64,000 nt of DNA from SXTU01 sp964496695 (lineage in GTDB: Bacteria; Verrucomicrobiota; Verrucomicrobiia; Limisphaerales; SXTU01): positions 1 to 64,000 of the forward strand of contig CAZCBE010000016.1 in the NCBI GenBank assembly GCA_964496695.1, given 5' to 3'. Positions 57,081-64,000 of this stretch are shown here, piece by piece. Both the position numbers and the translations under genes were made by a program. Within the stretch, counting starts at the first letter, position 1. Each line of letters begins with the position of its first letter. The notes below the pieces were generated by a model. That model had not been told where the DNA came from and made no database searches. It saw nothing but the letters and a program-made list of their open reading frames with translations.

Positions 57081-59489
57081 CTACTTGCCCTCCGTCCACA
57101 CCAGCACGCTCCACAGCCGATGCTCCGGCACCGTCACGGCGAAACCGTTTCCTTCCGCACGCGCCACGAGCTGTTCCGCTCGCGTCCTTGGTTCCGCGCT
57201 GAGCAGCCACACCACTGGCTTGCTCGCGCCGGACTTCTTCACCACCACGTCCTTCTGCCACGGCAGGAAATTCCCGCTCTGCCCAGTGGGACTCACCGCA
57301 TCCACCGGCGGCGGTGAGATGAGATGCACCACCGTCTGCGTCGCCCCATCTGGCAGCACGCGCTGGCGCACGTAGTCCTGCCACAGCAGACGCGCCTCGC
57401 CCTGCACGGCCACGCCGGCCTTCTCCGCCGTCACCGGCGCAAGCGCCAGGTCCCAGCAATACTCGCCGTAACGCGTCATGAACTGGCTGTAGGCCCCGGC
57501 CATCCGGGGACCCCAGCCATAGTTCAGATACGGGTGCGAGCCGGAGGCGAAGGTGAAGATCGCCGCGAAGTTGCGGCCCCAGTCCGCCCCGCGATCTGGC
57601 GAGAACACCGTGTGAAACCCGCCGCTCTGCCGCGCGACCTCGGCCTGCTGCAGCGCTGTCTTGCGATAGCCCTCCCAGCTTCCCGCCTGCCGAATCGCCT
57701 CGTGCATCACCTGGCCGCCATCCCGGCAGCACTCGCGGAAAAAGTCCGGCGGCCGGCCCTTCGCTCCGCTCACATCCACGTCCACGCCGTAGTTGTAGGA
57801 AATGGCAAAGGGCTTCCCGATCTCCGTCTGGAACCGCTGCCGCAGCCAGCGCACGTTGCGCGTGGAGATGGCCAGTTCATCCCAGTTCCCGGTCTTCACG
57901 CCGTAAAACTCCGGCACCAGCGCGGCCATTTTCTCCGTGACCTTCATGCGCTGGAACTCCTCATGCACGCCCTCCGCGCCCATCGCACTCCAGCCCGGCG
58001 GGCTGTCAAAGCGCACGCCGTCCCAGCCGAACGTGCGCGCGGACTTGATGATTTCCTCCGCGCCCATGTCAATGGTCTTGAGATAGCCACGGTTGATGCC
58101 GAAGCCATGCCAGACGCCGTATTGGAACGACTTGTAGGCCAAGTTCGTGTGCAGCAGATCATAGAGGCGCAAGTCCTCGACATCGTGAAACTCGCTCGCG
58201 AGACCGATGTTCACGTGCGTGACCAGATCAGGATGCCGCCGGCCCCACTCGATGCCCGCCGGCCCGCTCGCGCTCGGCCATGAGTAGGTGATCAGCTTGA
58301 TGCCGTGGCCGTGGCTCAGGTCCATCCACTGGCGCAGACCGGCGCGGCTGTTGTGCGCGTTGCCCTGGCCGGTCCACCAGTCCTCGCCCGTGGGATTCAG
58401 GTCGGTCCAACTGCTCGGCTGCCAGCTAAACGCCTCCTCGACATTCACATAGGCGCGGCGGTTCGACTCGACGTGATCGGGAAACTGAAACTCGCGCCCA
58501 AACCAGGTGAGAAAGCCGCTGCCTTGAATCGCCGTCTTCCAAATCGGCGCGCCCACCGTGAAATACTCCGCCGCCTCATGCACCGGCTTTCCGGCGGCAA
58601 TGACCGTGGCCCGCGCTTCGTGCCCAAACTCGCGCGGCCCCGACTTCCAGGCAAACCGATGCTGCGCCGTCCCGCCCGCCGGCACCTCCACCTGCGCCTC
58701 CATCGTCGGCGACGCCTCGCCCAAGCCCGTGCGAATTTCGAGCCGCACCACGGCGGTCTCCGGGCGCGACTGGAAATTGCGCACCGTCACCTCGATGGGA
58801 TTGGCCTCGCCCGGGTAAACATGAACCTTCGCGGGCCAGACTTTCTCGACGGCGAGGGTCGAGGTCTCGGCGGCAATCGTGAACTGGTCCGCGATCACCG
58901 CCGGGTAGCTGATGCTCGCGAGCGCCACCGGCAGGTCCGCCTGCAGCTCGCCGACCAAGTCGCCCAGCTCGGCATCCTTGGCTTTGCCCTGGCCCTTCTT
59001 GTTCGCGTCGTCAATGGACGGTCCTTTGGCCGGGCGCACGAACCGGGGCTTCTCACCGGGAGGCAGCGGCGCGACCGACCACGCGAGTTCGAGCGATGGC
59101 ACTGCAGGCCTGGCGAACAAAACTTCCTGCGCGAACTCGGTGAACGCGCCCTTGCGCGCGTCGAAGTGCGGCCACAGCAGCGGTGCCTGCGCAATGGGCT
59201 TCCCATCCACGACCCACGCGAGCGTCAGCCGTAGCCGCGCCTGATCGTAATCCGACGGCAGGTGCAGCCGCAGCCGCGCGGCCAGCCGATACAGCCCCGG
59301 AGCCAGCGGTTTCTTGAGCGTGGCCAGCACGACCTTGCCGCTGTCCGTCTCCACGTCCACCGCCACCGCGCGCTTCTGCGAAGCCGCCGGATCAGCCACC
59401 GTCGCCAGGCCCTTGCGCCCCGTTTCGAACTTGAGCACCTCCCCTGCACGGACCGGGCCAGTCGCCAGCAAAACGGTCAGCGCCAGCAT
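57081..59489 (-). CDS. Large exported TIM-barrel glycosidase-like protein
   Basis: 802 aa. Signal peptide (MLALTVLLATGPVRAG), an N-terminal beta domain (about 20-330), then a barrel with features of glycoside hydrolases such as GH66/alpha-galactosidase-like enzymes: WMDLSHGHGIKLITYSW, GWDGVRFDSPPGW (candidate catalytic Asp) and HEEFQRMKVTEKMAALVPEFYGVKTGN. A C-terminal beta region (about 715-802) includes DAVSPTGQSG. I could not place the exact GH family. Start ATG 59489 (MLALTVL) chosen; the frame runs open to 59813 through a palindrome. Followed 15 nt later by the HEAT-like protein. Confidence 0.78.
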   Translation of the reverse strand: MLALTVLLATGPVRAGEVLKFETGRKGLATVADPAASQKRAVAVDVETDSGKVVLATLKKPLAPGLYRLAARLRLHLPSDYDQARLRLTLAWVVDGKPIAQAPLLWPHFDARKGAFTEFAQEVLFARPAVPSLELAWSVAPLPPGEKPRFVRPAKGPSIDDANKKGQGKAKDAELGDLVGELQADLPVALASISYPAVIADQFTIAAETSTLAVEKVWPAKVHVYPGEANPIEVTVRNFQSRPETAVVRLEIRTGLGEASPTMEAQVEVPAGGTAQHRFAWKSGPREFGHEARATVIAAGKPVHEAAEYFTVGAPIWKTAIQGSGFLTWFGREFQFPDHVESNRRAYVNVEEAFSWQPSSWTDLNPTGEDWWTGQGNAHNSRAGLRQWMDLSHGHGIKLITYSWPSASGPAGIEWGRRHPDLVTHVNIGLASEFHDVEDLRLYDLLHTNLAYKSFQYGVWHGFGINRGYLKTIDMGAEEIIKSARTFGWDGVRFDSPPGWSAMGAEGVHEEFQRMKVTEKMAALVPEFYGVKTGNWDELAISTRNVRWLRQRFQTEIGKPFAISYNYGVDVDVSGAKGRPPDFFRECCRDGGQVMHEAIRQAGSWEGYRKTALQQAEVARQSGGFHTVFSPDRGADWGRNFAAIFTFASGSHPYLNYGWGPRMAGAYSQFMTRYGEYCWDLALAPVTAEKAGVAVQGEARLLWQDYVRQRVLPDGATQTVVHLISPPPVDAVSPTGQSGNFLPWQKDVVVKKSGASKPVVWLLSAEPRTRAEQLVARAEGNGFAVTVPEHRLWSVLVWTEGK

Positions 59490-59516
59490 CCCGATCCTGC
59501 GCCAGCAGACTTCCCC

Positions 59517-59640
59517 TGCACCGGAGCGCCGGTCTCCGACCCGGCGTGCTGGGCGGCAGCATGACCACGCCGGGTCGGAGACCGGCGTTCCGCCCGCGTT
59601 CACGGCGGGCAGGCGAGCTGGCGTGAGCCACGGAGACACC
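59517..59640. repeat. CCGGTCTCCGACCCGGCGTG palindrome
   Basis: CCGGAGCGCCGGTCTCCGAC CCGGCGTG ... CACGCCGGGTCGGAGACCGG CGTTCCG, then GCGTTCACGGCGGGCAGGCG. Lies upstream of the large glycosidase-like gene. Region 59490-60137 has no gene. Confidence 0.85.
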
Positions 59641-59760
59641 CATCCTGCGAAACGGGGACGTCGAGTGAAACGATCAGGGCCGGCTTGCACGGTCGCGAGC
59701 CTAGAAACCCGCCGTCGCCAGTTCAAGCCCGCCGGAGATTTGACAGCGCAAACAGGGAAT

Positions 59761-59845
59761 GTTTGACGCGAATTACGCGAATTGCCGCGAATGGGACAAC
59801 TGCCTTTTCCCATTCGCGAAAATTAGCGTAATTCGCGTCAAAACT
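59761..59845. repeat. GCGAATTACGCGAATT inverted word array
   Basis: Left TTTGACGCGAATTACGCGAA TTGCCGCGAATGG, right CCATTCGCGAAAATTAGCGT AATTCGCGTCAAA. A third arm of the same family (CATTCGCGCCCAGTAGCATA ATTCGCGTCAAA) is at 60043-60080. Confidence 0.9.
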
Positions 59846-59878
59846 CCCTTCCCGAGCTGACGGATCAAAAGGAAGCCA

Positions 59879-59967
59879 GGACTGGCGGATGGGGGACTGA
59901 CGAATGAGCCCGGGAGCCGAACTTCTTTCCAGCCTCGTTTTCATTCGTCAGTCCCCATTCGTCAGTC
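59879..59967. repeat. GACTGACGAATG inverted word array
   Basis: Left GGACTGGCGGATGGGGGACT GACGAATGA (59879-59907), right TTCATTCGTCAGTCCCCATT CGTCAGTC (59940-59967). Confidence 0.85.
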
Positions 59968-60137
59968 AAATAGTTGTCCCACCCGCCGAGTCTTCATCGG
60001 CTTCCTCCCGGAATTTCCTGACCCAGTTGATGAGTCAGCCCTTTCCATTCGCGCCCAGTAGCATAATTCGCGTCAAAACTCGCCTCCCATCAGTCGAACA
60101 CTTCACCCCCGCCCGCCGTCAGAATTCAACTCAATCT

Positions 60138-60443
60138 ATGGACCAGAAACTCGAAGGCAAACCCTCGGCCTCTCTCCGGCTCGACGGGCGCAAGGTCACC
60201 CGCAGCGAAATCACCAACCATTGGGGCACGCGCCTCCAGTGGAAAGTCAGCCGCGACGGCAAGGAAATCGCCACCGCCACCGCCGGTCCCGAGCCGGCCT
60301 TCGAGCACCCGGACGCCGCGCCCGGCAAATACGAAATCGTCCTCCAGCAGTTCCATTACGTGGGCTACGCCAAGGACAAGGACGGCAAGTTCACCACCAG
60401 CAAATACGTGGACATCTCCGAGCCGGTCACCTACACGGTTTGA
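60138..60443 (+). CDS. Small conserved-looking protein of unknown function
   Basis: 101 aa, soluble, beta-rich. The sequence (KLEGKPSASLRLDGRKVTRS; GTRLQWKVSRDGKEIATATAGPEPAFEHPDAAPGKYEIVLQQFHYVGY) resembles a single immunoglobulin-like strand repeat: a W/Y core with a C-terminal KYVDISEPVTYTV. No motif identified. Start ATG 60138 (MDQKLEG). It precedes the second DUF1501 gene, with a palindrome in between. Confidence 0.65.
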   Translation: MDQKLEGKPSASLRLDGRKVTRSEITNHWGTRLQWKVSRDGKEIATATAGPEPAFEHPDAAPGKYEIVLQQFHYVGYAKDKDGKFTTSKYVDISEPVTYTV

Positions 60444-60486
60444 ATCGCCCCCCTCCCCCCTTCCACGTCATGGCCACGCCCTTCTT

Positions 60487-60628
60487 ATTAGCACCCGGCT
60501 TCAGCCGGGTGTCGGCGGCCGTGCACCGGGAAAACCGTTTCAACGGTTTTCCCCACTGCCTCGCCGAAACCGTTGAAATGGCTGTGCTCTGCTCCGCCCT
60601 GAACACTCGGCTGAAGCCGGGTGCTAAT
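60487..60628. repeat. TTAGCACCCGGCTTCAGCCGGG palindrome with inner AAACCGTTTCAACGGTTT
   Basis: Outer arms ATTAGCACCCGGCTTCAGCC and GGCTGAAGCCGGGTGCTAAT; inside are AAAACCGTTTCAACGGTTTT and CCGAAACCGTTGAAATGGCT. A tidy two-layer palindrome between the small gene and DUF1501. Confidence 0.9.
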
Positions 60629-60689
60629 GAGATGGCGCTGAAGGAAGTTACCATACGCTTTTCCAACCCGCTCTAACCCCCACCCCGCC

Positions 60690-62069
60690 ATGCTGCACAT
60701 CGGCAACGAATACATCCCCCTCTGCTCCGGCACCAACCGCCGCAGCTTCCTCCAGCTCGGCGCCGCCGCCATGACCGGCATGACGCTGGCCAATTTCTAC
60801 AAGCTCAACGCCGCCGGCGCGGTGGACGAGAAGAAGGCCAAGATCCGCAACTGCATCACCCTCTTCCTCGTCGGCTCGCCCGGCCAGCACGACACCTGGG
60901 ATATGAAGCCCGACGCTCCAGAGGACGTGCGCGGCAAGTTCCGGCCCATCTCCACCAGCGTCCCCGGCGTGCAGATTTGCGAGCACTTCCCGCGCATGGC
61001 CAAGGTCATGGACAAGGTCGCGCTCATCCGCAGCCTCCATTACAACACCGGCTCCTCCCACGAGAACGGCCAGCGCTGGATGATGACCGGCCACGACTTC
61101 AACGCCGCGAACAAGCAGCCCTTCATGGGTTCGGTCATCTCGCGCGTCTTCGGTCCCAAGGGCGACCTCCCCGCCTCCATCGTCCTGCCCGTGGGCATCG
61201 GCAACACCGGCACCTCCACGCCGCACGGCCAGGAGAGCGCCTTCCTCGGCAGCGCGCACGCGCCCTTCTTCCTCGGCAGCGACCCCGCGCGCGCGGACTT
61301 CAAGGTGGCCGACCTCGAACCGCCCAAGGGCCAGACCGAATTCCGCGTCGAGGCCCGCCGCAAGCTGCTCACGGAAATTGACGAGGTGCAGCGCCAGGTC
61401 GAGACCAGCAGCACGCTGGAGCGCGACACCGCCTACGCCCGCGCCTTCAACCTCCTCACCAACCCGACCACGAAGAAGGCCTTCGACCTCAACGAAGAGC
61501 CGGCCAAGCTCCGTGACCGCTACGGGCGGAACACCTTCGGTCAGAGCTGCCTCATGGCCCGCCGCCTCATCGAGCGCGGCTCGCGCTTCGTCACCGTGAA
61601 CCAGTTCGACACCGTCTTCGGCATTTCCTGCTGGGACATGCACGCCGACGGCGGCAGCCTCAACAACACCTACGCCGACTACGAGCACGTCCTCTGCCCG
61701 CAGTTCGACCTCGCCTTCACCGCGCTCCTCGAAGACCTCCAGCAGCGCGGTCTGCTTGAGGAAACCGTCATCGCCGTCATCAGCGAATTCGGCCGCACGC
61801 CCAAGCTCAACGCCCGCGGCGGTCGCGACCACTATCCCTCCGTCTGGACGAACTTCCTCGCCGGTGGCCCGATCCGCGGCGGCCGCGTCATCGGCTCCTC
61901 GGACAAAATTGGGGCCGCCCCGCACGACCGCCCCGTCACCCCCCCGCAAGTCGTCGCCTCCATCTACCAGGCCATGGGCATTGATCTGGAAACCACGATG
62001 CTGCCGGGACCAGGCGGAAGGCCGATTCGCTTCATCGAGGCGGAGCCGATTAGGGAACTGTTCGCTTGA
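60690..62069 (+). CDS. DUF1501 family Tat-exported protein (second copy)
   Basis: 459 aa. Tat signal (NRRSFLQLGAAAMTGM, about 17-32), then CITLFLVGSPGQHDTWDMKP, SIVLPVGIGNTG, the DUF1501 central region and the C-terminal ISEFGRTPKLNARGGRDHYP signature. It is much more canonical than the first DUF1501 gene (13832-15329) and belongs to another subgroup. It has no adjacent DUF1549/DUF1553 partner. ATG 60690 (MLHIGNEY). Confidence 0.94.
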   Translation: MLHIGNEYIPLCSGTNRRSFLQLGAAAMTGMTLANFYKLNAAGAVDEKKAKIRNCITLFLVGSPGQHDTWDMKPDAPEDVRGKFRPISTSVPGVQICEHFPRMAKVMDKVALIRSLHYNTGSSHENGQRWMMTGHDFNAANKQPFMGSVISRVFGPKGDLPASIVLPVGIGNTGTSTPHGQESAFLGSAHAPFFLGSDPARADFKVADLEPPKGQTEFRVEARRKLLTEIDEVQRQVETSSTLERDTAYARAFNLLTNPTTKKAFDLNEEPAKLRDRYGRNTFGQSCLMARRLIERGSRFVTVNQFDTVFGISCWDMHADGGSLNNTYADYEHVLCPQFDLAFTALLEDLQQRGLLEETVIAVISEFGRTPKLNARGGRDHYPSVWTNFLAGGPIRGGRVIGSSDKIGAAPHDRPVTPPQVVASIYQAMGIDLETTMLPGPGGRPIRFIEAEPIRELFA

Positions 62070-62134
62070 GTCGGTGGAAACAGCCTCGTGAGCGGCACTG
62101 ACTCGGTAGCTAGCGCTCATTCTATGCGTGCCCG

Positions 62135-62440
62135 ATGACACCAAGCTTGGAACAACAGGCTAGAGACTACGAACGAGGCATCCTCAACGATTCCGAGTTG
62201 TTGTTCGGGCTCTACGCTGGATACCGAGATGTTCCCCCCGCTGCCGCTGTAGCCGAACTTCAGCAAAGCCTTACTGGTGCCACGCGTCTGACGGTCAAGC
62301 GGGCGGCAGCATCAGTTTCCGAACGCACACCGCTCGACATTCAATCCTTTGCCATTGGCTGGATAACCGTGGAGGCCCCCGCGCATTTCAGTGAGGCTGT
62401 GCCGATGCAGTTTGTTCGCCAGTTGGCGTCCTCCCTATGA
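62135..62440 (+). CDS. Small hypothetical protein
   Basis: 101 aa (MTPSLEQQARDYERGILNDS...). Helical, with no recognised motif; may be an ordinary small gene. Base composition is somewhat AT-richer than its neighbours, which could mean recent acquisition. The stop at 62440 touches the start of a repeat array. Confidence 0.5.
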   Translation: MTPSLEQQARDYERGILNDSELLFGLYAGYRDVPPAAAVAELQQSLTGATRLTVKRAAASVSERTPLDIQSFAIGWITVEAPAHFSEAVPMQFVRQLASSL

Positions 62441-62501
62441 TTCTGTGCTCCATGATTCTGCCTCCCTCCCCTCCCCTCCGGAGTGTTCACAGAATCATGG
62501 C
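62436..62501. repeat. TATGATTCTGTGCTCCATGA inverted array
   Basis: TATGATTCTGTGCTCCATGA TTCTG (62436-62460) and CACAGAATCATGG (62489-62501), with an inner CCTCCGGAG hairpin. The same element recurs at 63690-63770, on the other side of the carbonic anhydrase gene. Confidence 0.85.
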
Positions 62502-62550
62502 GCAGCCGGCCGACGCTGGCCTTGCAGGGCCGGCATCGGCAAACGGACGC

Positions 62551-62690
62551 TCTCTCCCTCACCCCAGCCCTCTCCCACTGGGAGAGGGAGCCAGCTCGCC
62601 CGCTTCTCGACCACCTAAACGGCCTGGTTTCATGACCCACGGCCTGCGTTTCCCCCTCTTCCAGCGGGAGAGGGCCGGGGTGAGGGAGAA
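62551..62690. repeat. CCCTCACCCCAGCCCTCTCC palindrome
   Basis: CCCTCACCCCAGCCCTCTCC CACTGGGAGAGGG ... CCAGCGGGAGAGGGCCGGGG TGAGGG. Family of 13647-13785. Intergenic. Confidence 0.85.
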
Positions 62691-62741
62691 CGGCCCCGCA
62701 CTTCCCACCGCGTTGCCCGTGTCGCAATGCCTGGCCTGCTT

Positions 62742-62970
62742 CGCCCCGGAGGGGCCTCGAAACTTAGCCGGGGGCAAGGCCGCAGGGCCGCCGCCCCCGG
62801 TTCCGGCCCGCTTATTCTTCGCACCCCGGAGGGGTGCCGGAAGCGCCGCACCCGCGCCCACCTTCCCGCACCCCTCTGGGGTGCAATTCGCCGGGCGACC
62901 CATGACCGGGGGCGACGGCTCGCCTGCGCTCCCCTTGCCCCCGGCTAAGTTCCGAGGCCCCTCCGGGGCG
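62742..62970. repeat. Large CGCCCCGGAGGGGCCTCGAA inverted repeat
   Basis: Arms 62742-62779 (CGCCCCGGAGGGGCCTCGAA ACTTAGCCGGGGGCAAGG) and 62933-62970, its near-perfect complement, enclosing another palindrome (CACCCCGGAGGGGTGCC, 62822-62838, and CACCCCTCTGGGGTGC). About 230 bp. Sits just upstream of the carbonic anhydrase gene. No gene in 62441-63029. Confidence 0.9.
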
Positions 62971-63029
62971 ACCTCCGCCGCTCCCCAATCTCTACTCGCT
63001 AATTTCGGATCCGTCGTATCCTGAACCCA

Positions 63030-63674
63030 ATGAATCTGCCCCGCATCCTCTTCACTTTCCTGGCAGCCACCCCCGCTCTCTTCGCGGCCGAGCCGGTCAA
63101 GTCCGTCAGCCCGGACGCCGCCCTGGCCATCCTTCAGGCCGGCAACCAGCGCTTCGTCACCAGCAAGACCCCCGAAGGCAAATCCGAAGCCGTCCGGCGG
63201 GCCGAGACGGCCCAGACCCAGCACCCCTTTGCCATCGTCGTCGGTTGCGCGGACTCGCGCACCGCGCCGGAACTGGTCTTCGACCAGCATGTCGGCGATT
63301 TGTTTGTCGTCCGCGTCGCCGGCAATCTCGCGGGCGAGCACGTCTTGGGCAGCATCGAATACGCCGTCGAGCATCTGGGCACCCGCCTGATTGTCGTGCT
63401 CGGCCACGAGCGTTGCGGGGCGGTCCAGGCAGCCCTGACCACCGCCACCGCGTCCGGCAACGTCAACTCCCTCGTGCGCGACATCCAGCCCGCCGTCAAA
63501 GCCACCAAGGGCAAGCCGGGCGACCTCCTCGCCCTCACCGTCAAGGAGAACGCCCAGCAGGTCGCCGCCAAAATCCGTCGCGAAGCCAAGCTCGGCGAAC
63601 TCGCCAAGCACGTCCGCGTCGTGGTCGGCATCTACGACCTCGACACCGGCAAAGTCACCTGGGCCAAGGAATGA
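63030..63674 (+). CDS. Exported beta-carbonic anhydrase
   Basis: 214 aa. Signal peptide (about 5-20, ILFTFLAATPALFAA), then a beta-CA core with zinc ligands C73 (VVGCADSR), H126 and C129 (VVLGHERCG) and the D75-R77 dyad. It hydrates CO2 in the periplasm. It is shorter at the C-terminus than plant forms but complete for the bacterial type. ATG 63030. No stop-proximal terminator is seen; it is followed by the TATGATTCTGTG-type array. Confidence 0.93.
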   Translation: MNLPRILFTFLAATPALFAAEPVKSVSPDAALAILQAGNQRFVTSKTPEGKSEAVRRAETAQTQHPFAIVVGCADSRTAPELVFDQHVGDLFVVRVAGNLAGEHVLGSIEYAVEHLGTRLIVVLGHERCGAVQAALTTATASGNVNSLVRDIQPAVKATKGKPGDLLALTVKENAQQVAAKIRREAKLGELAKHVRVVVGIYDLDTGKVTWAKE

Positions 63675-63689
63675 TTCACCGTCCCCGCT

Positions 63690-63770
63690 TCATGATTCTG
63701 TGCCCAATGATTTTGTCTCCCGCTGCCCTCCGCCGGAGTGCCCACAGAATCATGCCGCACAAAATCATGG
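63690..63770. repeat. CATGATTCTGTGCCCAATGA inverted array, second copy
   Basis: CATGATTCTGTGCCCAATGA TTTTG (63691-63715) and CACAGAATCATGCCGCACAA AATCATGG (63743-63770), with inner CTCCGCCGGAG. Same family as 62436-62501. Confidence 0.85.
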
Positions 63771-63833
63771 GGAAGCAGGGCGATGGAAACGCTTGGCTGG
63801 CACGGAACGATGTAGTTCAAACTGGCGCTCCCT

Positions 63834-63958
63834 TCAACGCAAAGGCGCAGAGCACGCAGAGGAACGCAGAGCGGGACCGCTCCAATCATGTTCACCAGTT
63901 TTCGGCTTTCAGTGCTTTCTGCTCCGCGTTTCTCTGCGCTCTCTGCGTCTCTGCGTTG
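63834..63958. repeat. AACGCAAAGGCGCAGAG inverted word array
   Basis: CAACGCAAAGGCGCAGAGCA CGCAGAGGAACGCAGAGC (63835-63872), right GCGTTTCTCTGCGCTCTCTG CGTCTCTGCGTTG (63926-63958). Same family as 23375-23448. The 63675-64000 region has no gene. Confidence 0.9.
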
Positions 63959-64000
63959 AAAAAGAGCGCGCTGGCTTCACCCGCTGGATTCTCTTTAGTG

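Noticed and set aside
60648..62144. Long minus-strand frame (498 codons) antisense to the second DUF1501 gene
   Set aside because: Shadow of a canonical DUF1501 gene; the predicted product is Gly/Ala/Glu-rich without homology.

Overview
The window is GC-rich bacterial chromosome and most resembles Verrucomicrobiota, probably the subdivision 3 / Pedosphaera-Limisphaerales group. This is inferred from gene content. It has several planctomycete/verrucomicrobial cytochrome-type proteins (DUF1549/DUF1553, two DUF1501, DUF1592/DUF1588), a deoxyhypusine-synthase-like enzyme, a eukaryote-type HisA, Tat-exported sugar enzymes, and intergenic regions packed with palindromic repeats. No rRNA, tRNA, CRISPR array, prophage or classical IS was seen. 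I recognise about 48 genes.

Layout: 1-9.2 kb holds hisA (minus), mfd (plus), a DCC-family protein with a small membrane protein, a deoxyhypusine-synthase-like gene, and a LysM/PepSY-like pair. 9.5-16 kb is a minus-strand operon in the order GntR regulator, DUF1501, SGNH hydrolase, DUF1549/DUF1553. 16.4-23.1 kb holds an orphan ureG, a PAS kinase/LuxR response regulator pair, an LRR protein, and a YfiR/sensor-kinase pair. 23.6-30 kb holds a VTT membrane protein and a LolD/FtsX-type ABC transporter operon interrupted by a RAYT (REP-associated tyrosine transposase). 30.3-31.2 kb is rplM-rpsI with a visible promoter and terminator. 31.4-37.1 kb holds a receiver-adenylate cyclase, then a sugar cluster (SIS isomerase, GmhB-like phosphatase, transaldolase-like enzyme, two SDR epimerases) that looks like surface-sugar precursor supply. 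37.3-44.2 kb holds a DUF1592 cytochrome-like protein with a decayed relative downstream, a beta-helix protein, two GNATs and a solitary DGQHR-domain protein. 44.4-48.2 kb holds an MFS transporter with a coiled-coil insert and two DapA/NanA-family enzymes. 48.6-64 kb holds an AsmA-like protein, a zinc-ribbon peptide, DUF2851, an endonuclease/exonuclease/phosphatase-fold membrane protein, a TIM-barrel isomerase, DUF1028-DUF1499, two large secreted proteins, a second DUF1501 protein and an exported beta-carbonic anhydrase.

The dominant unusual signal is repetitive DNA. There are two kinds. (1) 'Word arrays': a 7-11 nt unit repeated a few times, usually followed after a spacer by its inverted complement. 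More than 20 are present, with different words. (2) Longer two-hairpin palindromes in at least a dozen families. Both kinds lie between genes, nested inside one another, and in frame inside genes. Mfd alone carries about nine, roughly 180 extra residues. Inserts also occur in the FtsX permease, DUF1549, DUF1501, SGNH hydrolase, DapA-like and HEAT-like proteins. A RAYT flanked by inverted REPs is present and may mobilise some of the palindromes. The word arrays have no obvious mover here and are the best candidate for an undescribed system.
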